From Actinomycetota bacterium (lineage in GTDB: Bacteria; Actinomycetota; Thermoleophilia; Gaiellales; Gaiellaceae), in NCBI GenBank assembly GCA_005884155.1, contig VAXD01000069.1:331-8605 (forward strand): DNA of 8,275 nt. The letters are read 5' to 3'. Every line of letters begins with the position of its first letter. The stretch's first letter is position 1. A model generated the notes under the pieces. It searched no databases, was not told where the DNA came from, and saw only the letters and a program-made list of their open reading frames with translations. Both the position numbers and the translations under genes were made by a program. This document shows positions 1-5,067 of the stretch, piece after piece.

Positions 1-293
1 TGGAGCAGCGCCATTTCGGCGCGGTCGCGCTCCTCGTGGACGCCTTTCGTCTGCGGATGCGGATCGTGCCCGTACATGCCGGGATCGAGGTCGGAGCCGC
101 CGGAGAGGACGAGCCCGTCGAGGACGTCCAGCGTCTCCGCGAGCCCGTCGTCGCTCGGCGGAATCAACAGCGGACGGCCGCCCGCGTGCTCGACTGCACG
201 CACGTAGTCCGCCGGCACGAGGGCAGACTCCTCTTCCCAGGCGCCATAGGTCGCCGTGGTGACGTAGGTGGTGATTCCGATGAGCGGCCGCAT
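1..293 (-). CDS. Peptidase C26 / gamma-glutamyl-GABA hydrolase-like (class I glutamine amidotransferase) N-terminus, partial
   Basis: This gene reads leftward and runs off the left edge, so only about 97 N-terminal residues are visible. The protein begins MRPLIGITTY, followed by YVRAVEHAGGRPLLIPP, LDGLVLSGGSDLDP and a final ERDRAEMALL. That order (a start strand ending GIT, a YV-x2-V-x-AGG-xP-LIP block, the LDGL-LSGG-D--P loop, then the ERD-E--L helix) is the N-terminal signature of the peptidase C26 / PuuD family, which hydrolyses gamma-glutamyl amides such as gamma-glutamyl-GABA. The catalytic Cys and the His/Glu of the triad would lie beyond the edge and cannot be checked. The ATG at 293-291 is chosen because family members usually start just before the P-x-IGI strand. 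An in-frame GTG at 305-303 would add four residues. The gene is divergent from the peroxiredoxin. The exact substrate is not determinable. Confidence 0.85.
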   Translation of the reverse strand, partial: MRPLIGITTYVTTATYGAWEEESALVPADYVRAVEHAGGRPLLIPPSDDGLAETLDVLDGLVLSGGSDLDPGMYGHDPHPQTKGVHEERDRAEMALL

Positions 294-342
294 GCTTTCC
301 GTCACGTAGGCTTGCACAAGGACCCGGGAAGAGGAGGGAAAC
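294..342. promoter_or_regulatory. Short divergent intergenic region with a strong Shine-Dalgarno for the peroxiredoxin
   Basis: Only 49 bases separate the two divergent starts. AGGAGG at 332-337 lies 5 bases before the peroxiredoxin ATG and fixes that start. I see no convincing -10/-35 pair in the gap, so one or both promoters probably sit inside the neighbouring coding sequence. Confidence 0.6.
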
Positions 343-1017
343 ATGGGATTGCGGATCGGCGACACGGCGCCGGATTTCGAGGCGCAGACGACAGAAGGGC
401 CAATCAGCTTCCACGAGTGGATCGGCGACTCGTGGGCGGTGCTCTTCTCGCACCCGAAGGATTTCACGCCGGTGTGCACGACCGAGCTCGGCTACATGGC
501 GAAGGTCAAGCCGGAGTTCGACAAGCGCAACGTCAAGATCATCGGTCTCTCGGTCGACTCGACCTCCGACCACGAGCTGTGGGCGAAGGACATCGAGGAG
601 ACGCAGGGCGAGGCTCCGAACTACCCGATCGCAGGCGACCCGGACTTCAGCATCTCGAAGGCCTTCGGGATGCTCCCCGCGGAGGTGTCGGGCGACCCGA
701 AGCAGCGGACGCCCGCCGACAACCAGACCGTCCGCAACGTTTTCGTGATCGCCCCCGACAAGACGATCAAGCTGATCCTCGTCTACCCGATGACGACCGG
801 GCGCAATTTCGACGAGGTGTTGCGGGTGATCGACTCGCTGCAGCTGACTGCGAAGCACAAGGTCGCGACGCCGGTCAACTGGAAGCAGGGAGAGGACGTG
901 ATCATCGCCGGGTCGGTCTCCGACGACGACGCGAAGGAGATCTTCGGCGAGTGGGATTCGCCGAAGCCTTACATTCGCATCGTCCCGCAGCCCGACAGCG
1001 ATCTGGCCAAGGTCTGA
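343..1017 (+). CDS. 1-Cys peroxiredoxin (Prx6-type AhpC/TSA family)
   Basis: The product is a 224-residue thiol peroxidase that reduces H2O2, alkyl hydroperoxides or peroxynitrite in the cytoplasm. The thioredoxin-fold active site reads HPKDFTPVCTTE, with peroxidatic Cys45, Thr42 and Pro38. Arg131 (in TVRNVF) is placed where the family has its conserved active-site arginine. Cys45 is the only cysteine in the protein, so there is no resolving Cys; it must be recycled by an external thiol, as in the Prx6 class. The C-terminal block ATPVNWKQGEDVII is typical of Prx6-type proteins, and the length matches human PRDX6 and bacterial homologues. There is no signal peptide. The start is fixed by an AGGAGG 5 bases upstream. 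It appears to be a single-gene transcript: a hairpin follows the stop, and the upstream gene is divergent. Assignment to family is firm; the physiological reductant is unknown. Confidence 0.96.
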   Translation: MGLRIGDTAPDFEAQTTEGPISFHEWIGDSWAVLFSHPKDFTPVCTTELGYMAKVKPEFDKRNVKIIGLSVDSTSDHELWAKDIEETQGEAPNYPIAGDPDFSISKAFGMLPAEVSGDPKQRTPADNQTVRNVFVIAPDKTIKLILVYPMTTGRNFDEVLRVIDSLQLTAKHKVATPVNWKQGEDVIIAGSVSDDDAKEIFGEWDSPKPYIRIVPQPDSDLAKV

Positions 1018-1025
1018 AGCTCGTG

Positions 1026-1052
1026 GAGGCTCCGCGCTTAGCGCGGGGCCTC
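1026..1052 (+). terminator. Hairpin after the peroxiredoxin gene, probable transcription terminator
   Basis: A 12-bp stem starts 9 bases after the stop codon. GAGGC (1026-1030) pairs with GCCTC (1048-1052), T1031 wobbles with G1047, and CCGCGC (1032-1037) pairs with GCGCGG (1041-1046), around a TTA loop. The tract after it contains AATTT but no clean U-run. Termination may therefore be of the U-poor type common in high-GC bacteria. Confidence 0.65.
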
Positions 1053-1085
1053 TGCGCAATTTGCACACTTGCGCCACAAAGGACA

Positions 1086-1124
1086 CTTGACACCAAACGG
1101 TGTCCGACACCGGGGCTTGTCAAG
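1086..1124. promoter_or_regulatory. 39-bp interrupted dyad upstream of the cupredoxin gene, candidate operator
   Basis: Two palindromes share the same centre, C1105. The inner arms are CGGTGTC (1098-1104) and GACACCG (1106-1112); the outer arms are CTTGACA (1086-1092) and TGTCAAG (1118-1124). Fourteen of 19 mirrored positions are complementary. A competing hairpin is also possible: GACACC (1089-1094) with GGTGTC (1099-1104) around AAAC. The element lies 58 bases before the cupredoxin start in the only sizeable gap of this region. Binding of a dimeric regulator, or of two dimers, is an inference from symmetry. The left outer arm contains TTGACA, but no matching -10 lies 16-18 bases downstream of it. 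Confidence 0.5.
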
Positions 1125-1182
1125 AACCGGCGGGCGGTTTGGCGCGTATTCGTCACAGTCACCACACTGGAGGAGTGAAGAG

Positions 1183-1689
1183 ATGAAGCGCGCACTGATG
1201 ACGACGGCGGTCGCCCTGGTCGCGGTAGCCGCGGCGGGCTGCGGCAGTGGGTACGGCGGCTCGAAGAGCTCGAGCTCCCAACCGGCGAGCCGCTCAGGCT
1301 CAGGCGGCCATGTCAACGCGGCCGGCGTCCAGGCGAACAACCACGGTACGAAGACCGCGAGCGGCGAGACAAAGGTCGAGATGGACGACTACTACTTCAG
1401 CCCGACGCTCCTCAAGGGCAAGCCGGGTCAAAAGGTCACGCTCGAGCTCGAGAACGAAGGCTCGGTCGAGCACAGCTTCACGATCGACTCGCAGAGCATC
1501 GACAAAGTGATTGCCCCCGGCAAGGACGTGAAGGTGACAGTCACGATGCCGAAGTCGGGCTCCGTCTCCTTCTACTGCAAGTTCCACAAGTCCTCGGGCA
1601 TGGCCGGCGCTCTCGTCACGTCGGGCAGCGGCGCTGCTCCGCCCACGACGACGTCAGGCGGCGGCGGGTACGGGGGCTACGGCAAGTAG
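1183..1689 (+). CDS. Cupredoxin-domain lipoprotein (plastocyanin/azurin-like blue copper protein)
   Basis: The product is a 168-residue exported copper protein. Residues 1-19 form a lipoprotein-type signal (K2R3, then a hydrophobic Ala/Val stretch) ending in AAAGC, with Cys20 as the likely lipidated residue; Ala at -3 makes the lipobox slightly atypical. Residues 21-60 are a Gly/Ser-rich linker. A cupredoxin domain covers about 62-147. Its type-1 copper ligands are His97 (in VEHSFTID), Cys132, His135 and Met140 (FYCKFHKSSGM, C-x2-H-x4-M). A Gly/Tyr/Thr-rich tail ends the protein. The likely role is electron transfer or copper handling on the outer face of the membrane; the partner is not visible. 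The ATG at 1183 is chosen over in-frame upstream codons because GGAGG at 1169-1173 lies 9 bases before it and because it creates the signal peptide. It has its own 5' region carrying the 39-bp dyad. Confidence 0.93.
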   Translation: MKRALMTTAVALVAVAAAGCGSGYGGSKSSSSQPASRSGSGGHVNAAGVQANNHGTKTASGETKVEMDDYYFSPTLLKGKPGQKVTLELENEGSVEHSFTIDSQSIDKVIAPGKDVKVTVTMPKSGSVSFYCKFHKSSGMAGALVTSGSGAAPPTTTSGGGGYGGYGK

Positions 1690-1704
1690 GCCCGACCGCA
1701 CCGC

Positions 1705-1726
1705 GCACCAGAATGCGGCCTGGTGC
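1705..1726 (+). promoter_or_regulatory. Hairpin enclosing the GTG start codon of the gtrA-like gene
   Basis: GCACCAG (1705-1711) is perfectly complementary to CTGGTGC (1720-1726), with an 8-base loop. The 3' arm contains the whole GTG start codon (1723-1725), and no Shine-Dalgarno is visible upstream. In the mRNA this would hide the start. It could lower initiation, or it could serve the upstream gene as a U-less 3' hairpin. Confidence 0.45.
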
Positions 1727-2094
1727 AGCGGCAGTTCATTCGCTTCCTGATCGTCGGCGCGGCAAACACGCTGATCAGCCTCGTCGTTTACCGCGCGCTG
1801 CTCGCGCTGGGCGTCTGGTACGTCGTCTCCGCGCCGATCGCCTGGGCCGCCGGGGTGGTCAACGGGTACGTCTGGAACCTCCGCTGGACGTTTGCCGGAC
1901 GGGACACGCCACGGGCGCGGGTCCTCTACGCGCTGTTCGGCGCCGTTGGCGCCGTCGTCGCGAGCCTGCTCGTGCTCGCGTTCGTGCGCGGCGCCGGGCT
2001 GGGAAAGTTCGAGGCGTACCTGGCGGCGGTCCCGCTCGTGACCGTCTCGACGTTCCTCGCGAACCGCTACTGGACGTTCAGCGACCGCGGCTGA
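1723..2094 (+). CDS. GtrA-like family membrane protein
   Basis: The product is a 123-residue integral membrane protein. Four hydrophobic segments are predicted at about 7-27, 34-52, 67-88 and 96-115. The N-terminal FIRFLIVGAANTLISLVVYR and the C-terminal ANRYWTF are typical of the GtrA family (Pfam GtrA-like). Members are thought to help flip or move undecaprenyl-phosphate-linked sugars in cell-surface polysaccharide or teichoic-acid glycosylation, often beside a GT2 glycosyltransferase; none is present here. Each half ends in a matching N-x2-WTF box (N52-F57 and N114-F119), suggesting a duplicated two-helix unit. The GTG at 1723 is chosen because it gives the standard N-terminus; no better start or clear ribosome binding site is visible. 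It lies 33 bases after the cupredoxin stop, so co-transcription is possible. The actual substrate is unknown. Confidence 0.88.
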   Translation: MQRQFIRFLIVGAANTLISLVVYRALLALGVWYVVSAPIAWAAGVVNGYVWNLRWTFAGRDTPRARVLYALFGAVGAVVASLLVLAFVRGAGLGKFEAYLAAVPLVTVSTFLANRYWTFSDRG

Positions 2095-2304
2095 ACGGCC
2101 GGGGGATAAGTTCACCCAAAATAAGTTCACCGAGCCGGGTGCGCTTTCGTCCCCCGCCTCCGCTGACCTTCGGCTTCCGCCTAGTGCCCTCAGAGACGGC
2201 TTCGACCTACTCGCGTCCCGTGCTCGGTGCAAGCGGCAACCTAGGGCTCCTCGACTCCGAGCGCAAGAGGTCCGAAAGAGCGATGTTCGGAAAGTGCGGA
2301 CGAA
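2095..2304. other. Convergent intergenic region without a recognisable gene
   Basis: This 210-base gap lies between the convergent gtrA-like and NYN genes. It holds a twin ATAAGTTCACC repeat and several inverted repeats. CACCGAGC (2128-2135) can pair perfectly with GCTCGGTG (2222-2229). The latter arm can instead pair with CCGAGCGC at 2257-2264. TCCGAA (2271-2276) can pair with TTCGGA (2286-2291). It matches no tRNA, tmRNA or SRP RNA pattern I know. A plus-strand frame stays open across it, but no start with a ribosome binding site supports translation. It may hold a small RNA or only convergent terminators. Confidence 0.5.
2106..2131. repeat. Twin 11-bp direct repeat ATAAGTTCACC
   Basis: ATAAGTTCACC occurs at 2106-2116 and again at 2121-2131, separated by CAAA, giving a 15-base period. 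It begins 12 bases after the gtrA-like stop. The motif is AT-richer than its surroundings. Its function is unknown; a protein-binding site or the scar of a duplication are both possible. Confidence 0.7.
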
Positions 2305-2312
2305 TTATTTTT
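2270..2312 (+). terminator. Possible terminator for plus-strand transcripts
   Basis: GTCCG (2270-2274) can pair with CGGAC (2297-2301), and the stem is followed directly by GAATTATTTTT, the only T-rich run in the area. A competing inner hairpin TCCGAA/TTCGGA (2271-2291) overlaps it. The stem is short with a 22-base loop, so this is only a candidate; the T-run also overlaps the last codons of the minus-strand NYN gene. Confidence 0.3.
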
Positions 2313-2622
2313 CGAGCTCCTTCAGAAAGCCCCCGCCGCCGACCAGCCGAGCGGCGTTTCCGCCGGCCGCCTCCCGCAGCGCTCTGTCCGAGGTGACGAG
2401 CCAGGCGCCTGGGTGGCGGGGCACTTCGCGGATCAGCCAGTCGTCGGCGCTCTCGGCTCCTGTGCCGATGCCGCCGCTGGGTGCCTGGCCGTCGAAGACG
2501 AGCACCAACTCGTGGCCGTGCCGCTGCGCCCAGTCGACGCAGCGCCGGACGAGCTCGTCCTCGGGAACGTTCGGCCACTGCGAGCGGAGGACGTTCCGGG
2601 CGTCGACGAAGACCCTCGCCAT
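2305..2622 (-). CDS. NYN-domain (PIN-like, YacP-type) putative ribonuclease
   Basis: The product is a 105-residue cytoplasmic protein that is essentially one NYN/PIN-like domain. It opens MARVFVDARNV with Asp7 and Asn10. Further acidic positions follow at Asp44 (LVFDG), Asp60-Asp61 (SADDWL) and Asp79 (VTSDRAL). This matches the metal-binding acidic cluster of the NYN family, to which YacP-type and Rae1-type RNA endonucleases belong, although the protein is shorter than YacP (about 170 residues). The last stretch is Gly-rich (LVGGGGF). The start ATG shares one base with the trpA stop (TGATG), so it is probably translated by coupling; no separate ribosome binding site is seen. It is the last gene of the operon. 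Its RNA target, and whether it acts on the trp transcript, are unknown. Confidence 0.8.
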   Translation of the reverse strand: MARVFVDARNVLRSQWPNVPEDELVRRCVDWAQRHGHELVLVFDGQAPSGGIGTGAESADDWLIREVPRHPGAWLVTSDRALREAAGGNAARLVGGGGFLKELEK

Positions 2623-3338
2623 CAGGCGGGGACGGCGACGGCATCCAGGGCCGAGCGCAGTGACGCAACGTAGCGCGCGAGCTTCTGTGGGCCGCCTTCG
2701 GCCGCGACGAGCGCCGCGGTGCCGACGACGATCCCGTCGGCCAGCTCGGCCGCCGCGCGCGCTTGCTCCGGCGTGGAGATGCCGAAACCGGCGTAGAGCG
2801 GCAGCCGCGTCGCCCGCCTGGCGCGCTCGACGAGGCCGGCCAGAGCGAGGGAGAGCGTCTCGCGAGCGCCGGTGGTTCCGGCGAGCGTGACGAGGTAGAG
2901 CCAGCCGTCGGTCTGCTCCGCGGCGAGCCGGACGCGCTCGTCGGTCGAGGTCGGCGCGACGAGCTGCACGCGGCGGAGCTCGGGCCGCTCCCCTGCCGGG
3001 AGATCGGCCACGATCAGGCTCGTCGCGCCCGCCGCGCGCGCGTCCGCGGCGAAGCGCTCCCAGCCATACGCCTCGAGCAGCGACGCGTAGGTCATCGGGA
3101 CGAGCGGCGTCCCGGGCAGGCGAGCGCGCGTCTCGGCGAGCACCTCGAGGCACGCTCCCGTGCGCATGCCCTCGGCGAGAGCACGCTCGGCCGCGCGGCG
3201 GATGACGGGCCCGTCGGCCAGGGGGTCGGAAAATGGAAAGCCGAGCTCGACCAGGTCTGCGCCGGCATCGACCGCGGCCTCGGCGAGCTCGGGCAGCTCG
3301 CGCCCGGCCATCAGGTAGACGGCGAGCGCTTTCCTCAT
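2622..3338 (-). CDS. trpA: Tryptophan synthase alpha chain
   Basis: The alpha subunit cleaves indole-3-glycerol phosphate to indole and glyceraldehyde-3-phosphate and passes indole to TrpB. The 238-residue protein is a TIM barrel. The catalytic pair is present: Glu31 in LVELGFPFSDP and Asp42 in LADGPVI, with the same 11-residue spacing as E. coli Glu49/Asp60. Later family blocks are VPMTY (80-84), LVAPTSTDER (126-135), LAGTTGAR (152-159), AGFGISTPEQ (183-192) and the phosphate-loop region GIVVGTAAL. It is about 30 residues shorter than E. coli TrpA, mostly at the N-terminus. The usual AGDP is replaced by AGRELP, and PDLP by ADLP. The ATG overlaps the upstream methyltransferase stop (ATGA), with a GAGGA-type ribosome binding site just upstream. 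It is unusually separated from trpB by two other genes. Confidence 0.95.
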   Translation of the reverse strand: MRKALAVYLMAGRELPELAEAAVDAGADLVELGFPFSDPLADGPVIRRAAERALAEGMRTGACLEVLAETRARLPGTPLVPMTYASLLEAYGWERFAADARAAGATSLIVADLPAGERPELRRVQLVAPTSTDERVRLAAEQTDGWLYLVTLAGTTGARETLSLALAGLVERARRATRLPLYAGFGISTPEQARAAAELADGIVVGTAALVAAEGGPQKLARYVASLRSALDAVAVPA

Positions 3339-4147
3339 GCCTTCCTCAGGACGGCGAGGATGTGCTGCCCGGACGAGAGCGCCCCCGGCTCCGACGCGAG
3401 CTCGAGCTCGACTGTCCTCAGAAACTCGCGCAGCTCCGGTTCCTCGGGCTGCTCGGCCGAGAGCAGGCCGGCCGCGGAGGCCGCGACGATCTCGCCGTGG
3501 CGCGTGAGCATGGCCTCGAGCTCGCTCCAGCGGAAGAGCTTCATCGCCAGGTGGCCGTAATCGGGCTCCTCGGCGAGCAGTCCGGTGCGGACGATCTCCT
3601 CCTGCTTTGGGACGCCGTCGCGGCGGGCGAGATCGAGCAGGATCGGCAGGAAGTGCAGGACCGTCCCGACGACCGACATCACGGACAGCAGCACGTGGCC
3701 GCCCGGCCTGGTGACGCGCACGAGCTCGGCAAGGCCGTCCTCCGCCTGGTCGACGACGTAGCTGAGCGGGCCGCCGAAGCAAACGGTCGCGTCGAAGGAG
3801 CCGTCCTCCCAGCGCGAGAGGTCGAGCACGTCGGCGACCGTGCGCTCGACGATCCGTTCCGCGAGCCCCTCGGCCGCGACGCGCTCGCGGTTCAGCTCGA
3901 GCTGGCCCGGGGAAAGGTCGGCAACCGTGATCTCGGCGCCGATCCGCGCAAGCTCGATCGTGAAACGCCCAGGTCCGGCGCCGACGTCGAGCACCCGGTC
4001 GCCCGCATGGACGAACCGGCGCAGGTGCTCGAGATGGACGTCGAGGCTGGGCCCGGGCGTTCGGCCCTCGTCGAAGCGCGTCCACTCGCGCTCGCCGTAT
4101 TCGTCGTAGAAGGAGGCGGCGCGCTCGGGATCCCAGCCGAGCGTCAC
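3335..4147 (-). CDS. Class I SAM-dependent methyltransferase embedded in the trp operon
   Basis: The 270-residue protein has a Rossmann-type methyltransferase core at about 45-160. Motif I is VLDVGAGPGRFT (52-63), the acidic end of strand beta-2 is Asp77 (ITVADLSPGQL), the post-motif acidic residue is Asp106 (VADVLDL), and motif IV is FDATVCFGGPLSYV, followed by LVRVTRPGGHVLLSV (motif VI-like). The N-terminus (SFYDEYGEREWTRF) and the C-terminal 110 residues, including HFLPILLDLARRDG and a WSELEAMLTRHG helix, resemble small-molecule methyltransferases of the methyltransferase 11/25 type. The acceptor is not predictable. The GTG start overlaps the amidase stop (GTGA) and its own stop overlaps the trpA ATG (ATGA), so it is locked into the trp transcript. 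No membrane segment or signal is evident. Confidence 0.9.
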   Translation of the reverse strand: MTLGWDPERAASFYDEYGEREWTRFDEGRTPGPSLDVHLEHLRRFVHAGDRVLDVGAGPGRFTIELARIGAEITVADLSPGQLELNRERVAAEGLAERIVERTVADVLDLSRWEDGSFDATVCFGGPLSYVVDQAEDGLAELVRVTRPGGHVLLSVMSVVGTVLHFLPILLDLARRDGVPKQEEIVRTGLLAEEPDYGHLAMKLFRWSELEAMLTRHGEIVAASAAGLLSAEQPEEPELREFLRTVELELASEPGALSSGQHILAVLRKA

Positions 4148-5067
4148 AGGCGCTTGAGCAGCGCCTTCTCGATCTTCGCGACCAACGTGTAGGCCGGATC
4201 GAAGACGTTGCCGACGTCGTAGCGAATGAATTGGCCGGCCAGCGCCGAGCCGGCACGGTAGTCGAGGCCGTAGTCCTCTTGCAGCAGCTTCAGGAGCTCC
4301 GTTGTCGCGTGCTGGACGGCCTGGTCGAGCGGTCGCGCGTTGCCGACCGCCATCACGTACGTGTCGTCCTCGGCGCGCGGCCAGCCGATCGTCTTGTCCT
4401 TCAGCAGCTCGAGGGAAAACTCGACGTCCATCGAGACCTCGATCCCGGTGCCGACGATCTCGCCGTCGCCCTGGATGGCGTGCCCGTCGCCGAGGTGGAA
4501 CAAGCCGCCCTCGGCGAAGACCGGGAAGTCGACCTTGACACCTTCGCGGAAGCCGCGGTAGTCCATGTTGCCGCCGTGCTCGCCGGACGTCGCACACGAG
4601 ATCGCCTGACCGCGCGGAGGCGCGACGCCGAAGCAGCCGAGCATCGGGTCGAGCGGCAGCTCGCCGAGAGACTCGAGGCCCTTGGGTGGGTCTTCGAGGC
4701 GCGCCGTCCCGCGTTCGAGGTCGAGCACCCACCAATCCTCGCCGGTACGCTCGCCCAGCTCCCGGACGAAGTACGGGTCGACGACGTTCGGCGCGACGAG
4801 CGCGCCGCTGACGCCGCGCGTGCGGTTCGGGCGGATCCTGCTGAAGTGGACACGAAGCGTGTCGCCCGGCTCCGCGCCGACCACGTAGAACGGCCCTGTC
4901 TGCGGGTTGCCGCCTTCGGTGATGTCGTTCCCGTCCAGGTCGTATCCGCCCGAGTCGACCGTCCAGGTGCGGATCACGTCGCCGCTGCGGATGCGCAGGA
5001 CGGGCTCGTGCCAGCCGATCGTCGTATGGAAGTGCGCCGGCTCGAACGTGTGCAGCGTCGTTTTCAT
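4144..5067 (-). CDS. Acetamidase/formamidase family hydrolase (FmdA_AmdA) embedded in the trp operon
   Basis: The 307-residue protein belongs to the acetamidase/formamidase family, which hydrolyses short amides to a carboxylate and ammonia. Family blocks in order: EPVLRIRSGDVI (21-32), a TGPFYVVGAEPGDTLRVHF block (57-75), CFGVAPPRG (145-153), SGEHGGNMD (161-169), GGLFHLGDGHAIQGDGE (187-203) and AVGNARPLDQA (240-250). The GNMD and GDGHA-QGDGE motifs carry the acidic and His residues that form the metal/active-site region in this family. Length is close to bacterial AmdA/FmdA-like proteins of about 300 residues, shorter than the roughly 400-residue methylotroph FmdA. The ATG overlaps the trpB stop (ATGA); GGAGG at 5082-5078 lies 10 bases upstream. 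Plant indole-3-acetamide hydrolases IAMH1/2 belong to the same family, so an indolic amide is a possible substrate, but that is inference. Confidence 0.92.
   Translation of the reverse strand: MKTTLHTFEPAHFHTTIGWHEPVLRIRSGDVIRTWTVDSGGYDLDGNDITEGGNPQTGPFYVVGAEPGDTLRVHFSRIRPNRTRGVSGALVAPNVVDPYFVRELGERTGEDWWVLDLERGTARLEDPPKGLESLGELPLDPMLGCFGVAPPRGQAISCATSGEHGGNMDYRGFREGVKVDFPVFAEGGLFHLGDGHAIQGDGEIVGTGIEVSMDVEFSLELLKDKTIGWPRAEDDTYVMAVGNARPLDQAVQHATTELLKLLQEDYGLDYRAGSALAGQFIRYDVGNVFDPAYTLVAKIEKALLKRL

Noticed and set aside
1087..1150. Promoter built on TTGACA at 1087-1092, or an ECF-like GAACC (1124-1128) plus CGTATT (1145-1150)
   Set aside because: The consensus -35 has no -10 at 16-18 bases. 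The ECF-like pair has suitable 16-base spacing but is too short and degenerate to call without a mapped start.
36..1178. Long plus-strand open frame across the left part
   Set aside because: It is Arg/Gly/Asp-rich and without family features, and it overlaps the clear peroxiredoxin and C26 genes in other frames.
1713..2396. Open frame from ATG 1713 through the convergent gap
   Set aside because: It is out of frame with the GtrA family signature and has no ribosome binding site; its product is Arg/Pro-rich. The part over 2095-2304 is kept only as an unexplained intergenic region.
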